Assembly: GCF_900091595.1 (NCBI RefSeq)
Contig: NZ_FMCW01000046.1
Coordinates: forward strand, 1-39,081
Reading direction: 5' to 3'
Length of the DNA: 39,081 nt
Source of the DNA: Micromonospora haikouensis
GTDB taxonomy: Bacteria > Actinomycetota > Actinomycetes > Mycobacteriales > Micromonosporaceae
Positions 18,748 through 25,589 of the stretch are shown here, piece after piece. The notes beneath the pieces are model-generated. The model saw only the letters and a program-made list of their open reading frames with translations. It had not been told where the DNA came from and searched no databases. Each line of letters starts with the position of its first letter. The first letter of the stretch is position 1. The translations under genes and the position numbers were made by a program.

Positions 18748-19359
18748 ATGACCGACACGACCACGCCCCTGATCACCCTCCACCCCGACGCCCAAGCCCA
18801 ACTCTTCACCGACGCCCGCACCGCCAACACCTTCACCGACGAACCCGTCACCGACGAACACCTGCGCGCCATCTTCGACCTCGCCAAGTACCCACCCACC
18901 GCCGCCAACACCCAACCCCTCCGCGTCCTCTACATCCGCCCCGGCGACGCCCGCGACCGCCTCCTCAACCACATGGCCGACGGCAACCGCACCAAGACCG
19001 CCAACGCCCCCGTCGTCGCCGTCCTCGCCGCCGACACCGACTTCCACGACCACATCCCCCGCGTCTTCCCCATCCGCCCCGAACTGCGCGACGGCCTCGC
19101 CGCCGACCCCGCCGCCCGCGACACCATGGCCCGCTTCAACGCCACCCTGCAGATCGCCTACTGGCTCCTCGCCGTCCGCGCCGCCGGCCTCGCCGCCGGA
19201 CCCATGGCCGGCTTCGACGCCGCCGGCGTCGACCACGAATTCTTCACCGACAGCAGCTGGCGCTCCCTGCTCGTCGTCAACATCGGCAAGCCCGGCCCCG
19301 ACGCCTGGTTCCCCCGCCTGCCCCGCCTCGACTACGACGACGTCGTCCGCCACGCCTGA
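18748..19359 (+). CDS. Nitroreductase-family protein, RutE/HadB-like
   Basis: A 203-residue FMN enzyme of the nitroreductase superfamily. The N-terminus LFTDARTANTFTDEPVTDEHLRAIFDLAKYPPTAANTQPLRV and the segment AGPMAGFDAAGVDHEFF closely follow RutE, the predicted malonic semialdehyde reductase of pyrimidine breakdown. In actinobacteria such proteins are usually lone reductases beside an HxlR or MarR regulator and probably detoxify reactive carbonyls or quinones. The ATG at 18748 follows GGAGGAC. Third positions are strongly C-biased. A hairpin terminator follows. Confidence 0.87.
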   Translation: MTDTTTPLITLHPDAQAQLFTDARTANTFTDEPVTDEHLRAIFDLAKYPPTAANTQPLRVLYIRPGDARDRLLNHMADGNRTKTANAPVVAVLAADTDFHDHIPRVFPIRPELRDGLAADPAARDTMARFNATLQIAYWLLAVRAAGLAAGPMAGFDAAGVDHEFFTDSSWRSLLVVNIGKPGPDAWFPRLPRLDYDDVVRHA

Positions 19360-19368
19360 CCCACCCCA

Positions 19369-19403
19369 CCGGGCCGGCGCGCACCCACCGCACGCCGGCC
19401 CGG
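19369..19403 (+). terminator. Hairpin terminator after the nitroreductase gene
   Basis: CCGGGCCGGCG (19369-19379) pairs perfectly with CGCCGGCCCGG (19393-19403), ten bases after the stop. No T run. Confidence 0.6.
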
Positions 19404-19522
19404 CACCACCCTCACAACCCCCGACGCCGCCGCAACCACACACCCACCCAACCCACCACCACGAACACCACCATCGAACACACCAACACTCTCAGCACCC
19501 CACCACCCTCCCCTCACCCACG

Positions 19523-19528
19523 TAGGCT
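19523..19528 (+). promoter_or_regulatory. Candidate -10 element for the EEP-family gene
   Basis: TAGGCT with a seven-base spacer to GTG at 19536, the same leaderless layout seen elsewhere in the window. The preceding 120 bases are C- and A-rich without a -35. Confidence 0.45.
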
Positions 19529-19535
19529 GCACAGA

Positions 19536-20315
19536 GTGCGCCTGGCCACCTTCAACCTGCTCCACGGCCGATCCCTCACCGACGGACTCGTCGACCCACA
19601 CCGACTCACCGCCGCCGTCGCCGCCCTCGACGCCGACGTCCTCGCCCTCCAAGAAGTCGACCGCGACCAAACCCGCAGCGGCAACCACGACCTCACCACC
19701 ATCGCCGCCCACGCCCTCCACGCACCCGAACACCGCTTCGCCGCCGCCCTCGTCGGCACCCCCGGCGAACACTTCCGCCCCCTCCGCCACGACGACGACG
19801 GACACGGCGAACCCCGCTACGGCATCGGCCTCATCACCCGCCACCCCGTACGCACCTGGCAGGTCACCCGCCTCAAACCCGCCCCCGTCCGCTCACCCGT
19901 CTACATCCCCGGACCCGAGGGCGGCCTCCTCCTCCTACAGGACGAACCCCGCGTCGTCCTCGCCGCCGTCCTCGACACCCCCCACGGCGACATCACCGTC
20001 GCCGCCACCCACCTCTCCTTCGTCCCCGGCTGGAACGCCCACCAACTCCGCCACACCGTCCGCGCACTCCGCGCCCTACCCGCCCCCCGCATCCTGCTCG
20101 GCGACCTCAACCTCCCCGCCACCCCCGCCCGCCTCATCTCCGGCTGGACCCCCCTCGCCCGCCGCCCCACCTACCCCGCCACCCACCCCCGCATCCAACT
20201 CGACCACATCCTCGCCGACCGCCACCTCCGCCACCGACTACCACCCGTCACCGCCACCGCCACCCCCCTCTCCACCATCTCCGACCACCGCCCCCTCCTC
20301 GTCGACCTCGGCTAA
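19536..20315 (+). CDS. Endonuclease/exonuclease/phosphatase (EEP) family hydrolase
   Basis: A 259-residue metal-dependent hydrolase of the EEP superfamily. Motifs are TFNLLHG at the N-terminus, ALQEVDR with the metal Glu near residue 38, THLS, GDLNLP with catalytic Asp and Asn near 190, and the final SDHRPLLVDL with Asp-His. There is no signal peptide, so it is probably cytosolic. The family covers phosphodiesterases, sphingomyelinase-like enzymes and nucleases; I cannot say which. The GTG at 19536 is chosen because conservation begins with it. Its stop overlaps the stop of the convergent folD remnant. Confidence 0.87.
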   Translation: MRLATFNLLHGRSLTDGLVDPHRLTAAVAALDADVLALQEVDRDQTRSGNHDLTTIAAHALHAPEHRFAAALVGTPGEHFRPLRHDDDGHGEPRYGIGLITRHPVRTWQVTRLKPAPVRSPVYIPGPEGGLLLLQDEPRVVLAAVLDTPHGDITVAATHLSFVPGWNAHQLRHTVRALRALPAPRILLGDLNLPATPARLISGWTPLARRPTYPATHPRIQLDHILADRHLRHRLPPVTATATPLSTISDHRPLLVDLG

Positions 20316-21178
20316 CCACCCACCGCCCGCCGCACCGCCCCCACCGCATTACGAAACAACATCGCCACCGTCGTCGGACCCACCCCACCCACCCGCGGCG
20401 TGATCGCCCCCGCCACCCGCGCACACGACGGATCCACATCCGGCAACAACCGCCGCCCCGCATACCGCACCCCACCACCCACCACCACCGCACCCGGCCG
20501 CACATGCTCCGGCCGCACGATCCCCGGCACCCCCGCAGCCGCCACCAACACCTCCGCCCGACGCGCAAACCGCGGCCAATCCGCCACCCCCGTGTGCACC
20601 ACCGTCACCGCCGCATTCGCCGTCGCCCGCTTCTGCGCCAACAAACATCGCCAACGGCCGCCCCAACGTCGCACCCCGACCCAGCACCACCACCTCCCGA
20701 CCCGCCACCGACACCCCGTGAAACGCCAACAACGCCTCGATCCCCGCCGGCGTACACGGCACCGGCCCCGGCAACCCCAACGCCAACCGCCCCAGACTCA
20801 CCGGATGCATCCCATCCACATCCTTGTCCGGATCCAGCACCTGCAACGCCCGCCCGTAATCCAGCCCACCCGGAACCGGATGCTGCACCAACACCCCGTG
20901 CACCCCACGGTCGGCATTGAAATCCTCGATCACCCGATGCAGATCCACCTGCGACGCCGACGCCGGCAACCGCACATGCGGCGACACGAACCCCAACTCC
21001 GCCGCCAGCCGCTGCTTGATCCGGATATACCCGACACTCGCATCGTCGTCACCGACGGCGTCACCCCCGCCGCCCGCAACGCGACGACCTCCGCCGCCAC
21101 CTCACCCAACACCCGATCCGCCACCGGCCCACCCGGCAACAACCGAGCCGCACCCACGGAATCCATCGAAGAGGACAT
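20312..21178 (-). pseudogene. folD: Broken folD (methylenetetrahydrofolate dehydrogenase/cyclohydrolase)
   Basis: A FolD coding sequence in three reading frames. The N-terminal part (MSSSMDSVGAARLLPGG ... ALRAAGVTP) ends at about 21056; the next frame resumes with GDDDASVGYIRIKQ and runs through VLVQHPVPGGL, DKDVDG and GRGATLGRPLAM; after about 20645 the frame shifts again to AQKRATANAAVTVVHTG ... ITPRVGGVGPTTVAML. The first lesion removes the beta strand usually reading x-L-A-T-V-L-V, leaving two bases, so about 19 bases are gone. The second is one extra base in an AAA run at 20643-20645. The Tyr-x3-Lys catalytic pair survives in YIRIK. A single homopolymer error could be a sequencing artefact, but the deletion cannot. 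No functional FolD can come from here. Confidence 0.88.
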
Positions 21179-21195
21179 GACACCACCCCGCCCGC

Positions 21196-21272
21196 AGGGG
21201 CCCAGGCGGACGACCCCCACGACGAGCTCCCCGATGGTCAAACCCATCCCCGGTGCCGCCAGTCGCGTACCA
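21196..21272 (-). ncRNA. ZTP (pfl) riboswitch upstream of folD
   Basis: On the minus strand the sequence contains GCGACTGGCGG, GGGTTTGACCATCGGGGAGC and CCGCCTGGGC in the right order and spacing, which are the two conserved halves of the ZTP-binding riboswitch (pfl motif). It ends about 18 bases before the ATG of folD. In many actinobacteria this riboswitch controls folD, turning it on when ZTP signals a shortage of formyl-folate. The conserved core looks intact although its gene is broken. Confidence 0.85.
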
Positions 21273-21295
21273 CCCCATCCTGCCCCACCCACCCC

Positions 21296-22303
21296 TCACC
21301 CCACGTCCCCCCGCGCCGCCACCAACCCCCCCAACACCCGATTCGTACGATTCGACCGCACCGCCGCCCGCTGCTGACCCGCCGTCACCTCGATATACGT
21401 CTGCGACGACGCCAACGACGCATGCCCCAACAACCGCATGATCTCCGCCGCGCTCGCCCCGTCCTCCGCCAACCGCGTCGCGAACGTGTGCCGCAACGCG
21501 TGCAACCGCGCCCCCCGCGGCACCCGATCGGCCACCCCCGCCCGCCGATAACAGGACTCCACCAGATACTGCAACCCACCCCGCCGCAACGGCTCACCCT
21601 GCCGATCCACCAGCAACGGCGACTCCGGCCGCACCGACCGCGACCCGAACCGCCGCGCCCGGCTGTCCAGGTACGCCACCAGCACCCCGTCCAGCTCCGG
21701 CTCGACCGGCACCACCCGCGGCCGACCCCCCTTGCCCGCCACCTCCACCCGACGCTCACCCGGCCGCCCCGCCAGCGACGCCACCCGCAGCGCCAACAGC
21801 TCCGACAGGCGCAGCCCCGCACACAGCGCCAACGCCAACACCGCCACGTCCCGCTCCGGCCACGGATCACGCTGCCGACCGTCCTCCCGGGACACCGCCG
21901 CGAGCAGCTGCTCCGGGGTGTCCTCACCGCGCAGCGGCTTGGGCTGGGGGAGCGGGGCGCGGGGACGGCCCACCGCCGGCATCGGGTTGCCCGCCACCAC
22001 GCCCTCCGCCACCAGGAACGAGAAGAAGCTGTTCCACGTCGACCAGGCACGGTGCACCGACGCCACCGCGCGGGGCGCGGCGAACCGGGCGAACGCGGCC
22101 CGTATGACCCTGGGGGAGAGGGCGGCGACGGGCAGCGCCTCGGGCGGCAGGGCCGGGGTGACGACCTCCGCTGCCAGCGCCGCCACCGCCCGCAGGTCCC
22201 GCCGGTACGCCGCGAGGGTGTGCGGGGACGGCTTGCGCGTCGCCAGGGCGGTCAGGAACTCCTCGACGAGGCTCGTCACTGATTCGTCCTGTTTGTCATG
22301 CAT
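21296..22303 (-). CDS. Tyrosine recombinase, XerC/XerD-like
   Basis: A 335-residue site-specific recombinase. The N-terminal SAM-like domain covers LVEEFLTALATRKPSPHTLAAYRRDL. The catalytic domain has AGLRLSEL (Arg I), VAGKGGRPRVVP (Lys), HALRHTFAT (His-x2-Arg), LLGHASLASSQTYIEV (His/Trp position and nucleophile Tyr). All six catalytic positions are filled. The ATG at 22303 lies inside a 28-base dif-like palindrome; it has no ribosome binding site but CATAAT or TATCCC could act as a -10 for a leaderless mRNA. GTG at 22279 has AGGA seven bases upstream and is an alternative. There is no phage or ICE gene nearby, so this is not an obvious integrase of an island. Confidence 0.9.
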   Translation of the reverse strand: MHDKQDESVTSLVEEFLTALATRKPSPHTLAAYRRDLRAVAALAAEVVTPALPPEALPVAALSPRVIRAAFARFAAPRAVASVHRAWSTWNSFFSFLVAEGVVAGNPMPAVGRPRAPLPQPKPLRGEDTPEQLLAAVSREDGRQRDPWPERDVAVLALALCAGLRLSELLALRVASLAGRPGERRVEVAGKGGRPRVVPVEPELDGVLVAYLDSRARRFGSRSVRPESPLLVDRQGEPLRRGGLQYLVESCYRRAGVADRVPRGARLHALRHTFATRLAEDGASAAEIMRLLGHASLASSQTYIEVTAGQQRAAVRSNRTNRVLGGLVAARGDVG

Positions 22304-22322
22304 AAGGGATATTATGCATGAT
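22295..22322. other. dif-like recombination site A, overlapping the recombinase start
   Basis: Left arm GTCATGCATAA, central hexamer GGGATA, right arm TTATGCATGAT. The arms are inverted repeats of ten matching bases, and the 11-6-11 layout with CATAA before and TTATG after the centre is that of Xer/dif sites. The block is AT-rich in very GC-rich surroundings. Symmetrical arms suggest that one recombinase binds both sides. Other reading: an operator for a repressor of the recombinase gene. Confidence 0.6.
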
Positions 22323-22665
22323 TCTCGGGTTCACGGCGACCCGCCGCGAGAGGGGAGCGGGACGACCTGCCCGGCCTGGCCCACACGGGAACCGGCGTTG
22401 GCGCTGCCGGAGGCGTCGGTCGGTCCCGACCCGCGCGGGCCACGAAGACGTCTCCGCCGGGCCTGGATGGCGGGCCGGGACGCAGCGGCCGGTCCTGCAG
22501 GTGACCCGGCGAGGATGATCACCGGGCCAGGGTGGGCGCCGCCGACGGCGACCGGGCGCGGGACGGGGCGACCGGCGGCGGCCACGGGCGGGGGCAGGGC
22601 GGCGGCTACCAGCCGGCCGCCCGGCACAGGGATCGACCCCTCTCGGAGGAGCCCCCGACCGGTCA
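22323..22665. other. Non-coding interval between the two dif-like sites
   Basis: About 340 bases without a convincing gene. Short open frames exist on both strands but show no conserved pattern and no ribosome binding sites. I see no further repeat, tRNA or hairpin of note. Confidence 0.5.
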
Positions 22666-22693
22666 ACTTGACATAATGTAAATTATCGAATCA
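22666..22693. other. dif-like recombination site B
   Basis: Left arm ACTTGACATAA, central hexamer TGTAAA, right arm TTATCGAATCA. The inner bases CATAA-TGTAAA-TTAT are almost the same as the E. coli dif core (CATAA-TGTATA-TTAT). This is the most AT-rich stretch of the window outside site A. The outer arm bases are not symmetrical, as in classical dif sites bound by two different Xer proteins. The TTGACA inside it could instead be a -35 element, but no -10 follows at the right distance. Confidence 0.55.
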
Positions 22694-22730
22694 CTGCCGG
22701 GCCGTGCTGGCTTCCCCCTGATGATCAACC

Positions 22731-22736
22731 TATGCT
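22731..22736 (+). promoter_or_regulatory. Candidate -10 element of a short transcript
   Basis: TATGCT, followed by six bases and an ATG at 22743. It would start a transcript that meets the terminator ending at 22963. No strong -35. Confidence 0.45.
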
Positions 22737-22742
22737 GGTCCG

Positions 22743-22963
22743 ATGCACCCGCTGTCGACCTGTGCGCCCGCCGTCACGTCCGTGATGCGGGCGCGCGTCG
22801 CGCGCCGTGCGGTCGTCCCGGCCGCGTCGGTCGTCGTCTGCCAGGCGAGCGCGGTGGTGACGTACGGGCTGCCGAGCCCGACCGGCCGTGGCCCTCCGGC
22901 GGCGGTCCCCTCCCCGAAACGACCGCCAGGGCGAAGCCGTAGAGCTTCGGCCCTTTTTCTTTT
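22743..22963 (+). ncRNA. Candidate small RNA or attenuated leader before the dksA-type gene
   Basis: Bounded by a -10-like TATGCT and a strong intrinsic terminator with a T-rich tail, this stretch of about 220 bases may be transcribed as a small RNA, or as a leader that is terminated before the downstream gene. It contains a hairpin at 22901-22927 with seven perfect pairs and a C-rich loop (CCCTCCCCGAAAC). C-rich loops recall the actinobacterial 6C RNA, but I cannot see both of its hairpins. The frame opening with the ATG at 22743 has no recognisable protein. Confidence 0.4.
22929..22963 (+). terminator. Intrinsic terminator with T tail
   Basis: GGGC-GAAGC pairs with GCTTC-G-GCCC around CGTAGA, with one bulged G, followed by TTTTTCTTTT. 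A T-run of this kind is very rare in this genome. It lies 48 bases before the dksA-type start, so it would block read-through into that gene. Confidence 0.75.
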
Positions 22964-23010
22964 CCCCGGGCTTCTCGTCGTTCCCGGGTTTCCGATCGGA
23001 AGGATCGACC

Positions 23011-23340
23011 ATGAGTCTGGATCATCGCACCGTCGACCAGCAGTGGCTGGCCGAGCTCCGCGTGTCGCTGGCGGACGAGTTCGCCACGCAGACGGCGCGG
23101 CTGCGGGAACTGACCGAGCTCAACGCCGACACGGGCGACCCGGGCGAGGCGCACACCCGGGCGGCGCTGGTGGTGGCCGCCCGGCGCGGCGTCGAGCAGG
23201 TCGCCGACGCGTTGCGGCGCATCGACGAGGGTGGGTACGGCGTGTGTGAGAGGTGCGAGCGGGCGATTCCGGTGCCGCGGCTGGAGGTGGTGCCGTACGC
23301 CCGCTTCTGTGTGCCGTGCCAGGAGAAGTCGGCCGGCTGA
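23011..23340 (+). CDS. DksA/TraR-type C4 zinc-finger protein
   Basis: A 109-residue protein. An N-terminal coiled-coil-like half (QQWLAELRVSLADEFATQTARLRELTEL) is followed by GGYGVCERCERAIPVPRLEVVPYARFCVPCQ, the DksA/TraR zinc finger with four Cys near residues 81-102. DksA-type proteins enter the RNA polymerase secondary channel and change promoter choice, often with ppGpp; small actinobacterial members are poorly studied. The ATG at 23011 follows GGAAGGA. An intrinsic terminator 48 bases upstream suggests either a separate start or attenuation. A convergent terminator follows. Confidence 0.92.
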   Translation: MSLDHRTVDQQWLAELRVSLADEFATQTARLRELTELNADTGDPGEAHTRAALVVAARRGVEQVADALRRIDEGGYGVCERCERAIPVPRLEVVPYARFCVPCQEKSAG

Positions 23341-23350
23341 CGTGGGTGTC

Positions 23351-23384
23351 GTGGGCCGCCACCTCGGTCTGGGTGGCGGCCCAC
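23351..23384. terminator. Bidirectional hairpin terminator between convergent genes
   Basis: GTGGGCCGCCACC (23351-23363) pairs perfectly over 13 bases with 23372-23384. It lies between the dksA-type gene and the SDR gene, which converge here. Confidence 0.7.
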
Positions 23385-23411
23385 GCCGTGTCGGTGGGTG
23401 GGGTGTGCTGG

Positions 23412-24140
23412 TCAGAGGCCGCCGGAGACGCGTAGGACGGTGCCGGTGGCGTAGCTGGCTTCGGGGCTGAGCAGCCAGGCGATGGCGGTGGCGATCTCGT
23501 CGGGTTCGCCGGCGCGGCCGAGTGGGATGCGGCCGGCGGCGGTGTCGGCGCGGTCGGGTGCGCCGGAGAGGGCGTGCAGGTCGGTGCGGATGATGCCGGG
23601 GGCGACGCCGTTGACGCGGATGCCGTGGGGGGCGAGTTCCTTGGCGAGGCCGATGGTGAGGGTGTCGGTGGCGGCTTTGGCGGCGGCGTAGTGGACGTAC
23701 TCCCCTGGGCTGCCGAGGGTGGCGGCGGCGGAGGAGACGTTGACGATGGCGCCGCCTCGGGTGAGGCGGCGGGCGGCTTGTTGGGCGCAGAGGACGTACC
23801 CGATGAGGTTGACGTCGACGACGTGGCGTAGGTCTTCGGCGCGCAGGTCGGTGATGGGGCCGATGGGGCTGGTGACGCCGGCGTTGTTGACCAGGCCGGT
23901 GAGGGGGCCGAGGGTGGCGGCGGTGTCGAAGAGGTGGGTGACGGCGTCGGGGTCGGTGGTGTCGGCTTGGACGGCGATGGCGTTTCGGCCGGTGGCCTGG
24001 ATGTCGGCGACGACATCGGTGGCGGCGGTGTGGTCGCGGCGGTAGGCGATGGCGACGTGGTGGCCTGCGTGGGCGAGGCGGCGGGCGGTGGCGGCGCCGA
24101 TGCCGCGGCTGCCGCCGGTGACGATGGTGACGGGTTGCAT
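23412..24140 (-). CDS. Short-chain dehydrogenase/reductase (FabG-like)
   Basis: A 242-residue classical SDR. It has TGGSRGIG (residues 8-15, cofactor), LVNNAGV near 84, catalytic Ser in VNVSSAAA, the Tyr-x3-Lys pair in YVHYAAAKA near 153, and PGIIRTD. An Arg after the glycine motif (YRRD) suggests NADP(H). The substrate cannot be told; FabG-like oxidoreductases of this size act on many hydroxy or oxo compounds. The ATG at 24140 follows GGAGGAGGAA. On the plus strand this region is strongly G-rich, so this minus-strand gene uses mostly C-ending codons. Confidence 0.9.
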   Translation of the reverse strand: MQPVTIVTGGSRGIGAATARRLAHAGHHVAIAYRRDHTAATDVVADIQATGRNAIAVQADTTDPDAVTHLFDTAATLGPLTGLVNNAGVTSPIGPITDLRAEDLRHVVDVNLIGYVLCAQQAARRLTRGGAIVNVSSAAATLGSPGEYVHYAAAKAATDTLTIGLAKELAPHGIRVNGVAPGIIRTDLHALSGAPDRADTAAGRIPLGRAGEPDEIATAIAWLLSPEASYATGTVLRVSGGL

Positions 24141-24244
24141 CGGGTGTTCCTCCTCCCCCGGTTGTGGTGACGTTACCGGTGGGGTGGGGGCGTTGGCGGG
24201 TGTGATCGCTTACGCTGCCGGCGTCGGTTCGTGGCGAGGGGGTT

Positions 24245-24709
24245 GTGGTGGCGGGTGTGCGGGTCGGTGACCTGGTCGAGGATTTCGAGTTGCCGGACGA
24301 GACGGGTGCGTCGCGGCGGTTGTCGGAGTTTCTGGCGTCGGGGCCGGTGGTGTTGTTCTTCTATCCGGCGGCGATGACGCGGGGTTGCACGGCGGAGAGT
24401 TGTCATTTCCGGGATCTGGCGGCGGAGTTCGCGGCGGTGGGTGCGTCTCGGGTGGGGATCAGTCGGGATGCGGTGGAGCGGCAGGCGGAGTTTTCGCGGT
24501 TGCACGGGTTCGACTATCCGTTGTTGTCGGATGTCGACGGTGTGGTGGCGCGGCGGTTCGGGGTGTTGCGGCGGTTGCCGTTGGGGCCGTTGAGTACGCG
24601 GCGGATGACGTTCGTGATCGGTGTGGATCGGCGGGTGGTGGAGGTGGTGCACAGCGAGTTGGGGATGAACGAGCATGCGGATCGGGCGTTGCGGGCGTTG
24701 GGGGGTTGA
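24245..24709 (+). CDS. Peroxiredoxin, BCP/PrxQ type
   Basis: A 154-residue thiol peroxidase. The catalytic motif is FFYPAAMTRGCTAESCHFRD, with the peroxidatic Cys in T-x-G-C and a second Cys five residues later, the arrangement of atypical two-Cys BCP/PrxQ enzymes that form an intramolecular disulfide and are reduced by thioredoxin. It detoxifies peroxides in the cytosol. The GTG at 24245 follows GAGGGGG; a TACGCT at 24211-24216 may be its -10. Codons end mostly in G. Confidence 0.93.
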   Translation: MVAGVRVGDLVEDFELPDETGASRRLSEFLASGPVVLFFYPAAMTRGCTAESCHFRDLAAEFAAVGASRVGISRDAVERQAEFSRLHGFDYPLLSDVDGVVARRFGVLRRLPLGPLSTRRMTFVIGVDRRVVEVVHSELGMNEHADRALRALGG

Positions 24710-24775
24710 TCTTCGGGGTGTCGGGGTGGGCTGGTATCAAGGCAGGATCAAACAGGTGTACGGAAGAGGGTTGTG

Positions 24776-25492
24776 ATGGTTGCCGCGGGCCAGGGTTTGT
24801 CCACTGACGAGGTGCAGAGCATCCGGGAGGCATTGGCGGCGGGCCGGAAGCCGAGGGTGGTGTTCACCTCGTCGGCTGGTCAGATCGCTGGTCAGGTGGG
24901 TCAGGTGGTGGAGTTGACGGATCCGGCGGTGTCGGACGAGTTCGTGGTGGTGCGGTTCGGGCGTGACGAGTTGCCGTTCTCCCCCGCTGATGTGGCGGTG
25001 GCGCCGCGGGGGGCGGGTCGGAAGGCGGCTGCGGTGTCGGTGGAGGCGCAGCCGGAGCCGGATCCTGAGCCGGTGTCGGTGGAGCCGGAGTTCGTGTTGG
25101 ACACGCCGCGGGTGCCGGCGCAGCGGCGGGAGGAGCCGAGGGTGGAGCAGGAGCAGGAGTTGGCGGAGGTGAAGCCGGCGCGTAGGCCGGTGAAGGCGGC
25201 GAAGGTGGTGAAGCCGAAGGGGCCGGCGGGGTTGACGGTGACGTTGGCGTATGCGGATGGTGAGTGGACGGTGGCGGCGCAGCAGGGTGCGAAGGCGTTG
25301 GCGAAGCCGTATGTGGTGAAGCCGGCGGAGGCGTTGCGGATGGTGGCGTTGGTGGATGTTCCGGGGGTGCAGGAGGCGGTGGAGCAGATTCTGGCGGCGG
25401 AGCGGGCGGAGGCGGAGCAGCAGGCGGAGAAGTTGCGGGCGGAGTTGGCGGAGATCGAGGCGCGGTTGGCGGAGTTGCGCGAGGCGGGTTGA
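24776..25492 (+). CDS. DUF6319-like protein, unknown function
   Basis: A 238-residue protein. The N-terminal part (VFTSSAGQIAGQVGQVVELTDP ... VVVRFGRDELPFSPADV) is a small beta-rich domain that I recall from actinobacterial DUF6319 proteins. A proline- and glutamate-rich linker follows (residues about 90-150), then a second conserved segment (GLTVTLAYADGEWTVAAQQG, VVKPAEALRMVALVDVPGVQEAVEQIL) and a C-terminal coiled coil rich in Ala, Glu and Gln. The ATG at 24776 is chosen because GGAAGAGGG is five bases upstream; a GTG three bases earlier is too close. An intrinsic terminator follows. Confidence 0.75.
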   Translation: MVAAGQGLSTDEVQSIREALAAGRKPRVVFTSSAGQIAGQVGQVVELTDPAVSDEFVVVRFGRDELPFSPADVAVAPRGAGRKAAAVSVEAQPEPDPEPVSVEPEFVLDTPRVPAQRREEPRVEQEQELAEVKPARRPVKAAKVVKPKGPAGLTVTLAYADGEWTVAAQQGAKALAKPYVVKPAEALRMVALVDVPGVQEAVEQILAAERAEAEQQAEKLRAELAEIEARLAELREAG

Positions 25493-25505
25493 TGGTGTTG
25501 GTCCT

Positions 25506-25540
25506 CCGCCCCCGTCGCTGTGTGCGGCGGGGGCGGTTTT
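25506..25540 (+). terminator. Intrinsic terminator with T run
   Basis: CCGCCCCCGTCGC (25506-25518) pairs with GCGGCGGGGGCGG (25524-25536), with one G-U pair, followed by TTTT. It ends the DUF6319-like transcript before the convergent cydB. Confidence 0.8.
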
Positions 25541-25589
25541 GTGTGTGGGGCCGGCGCGTGGGGGGTCGCGCCGGCCCTGGGGTGGGTGG

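Noticed and set aside
21880..22700. A replication origin at the C-rich to G-rich switch
   Set aside because: No DnaA-box cluster, no dnaA, dnaN, rpmH or parAB genes, and the skew changes back at 28.0 kb.
22666..22700. Site B as an ordinary promoter
   Set aside because: TTGACA is present but there is no -10 at 16-18 bases downstream; the 11-6-11 fit to dif is better. Not fully excluded.
22743..23249. An open frame beginning at the ATG after TATGCT
   Set aside because: It runs through the intrinsic terminator and into the dksA-type gene in another frame, and shows no conserved protein pattern; kept only as a possible RNA.
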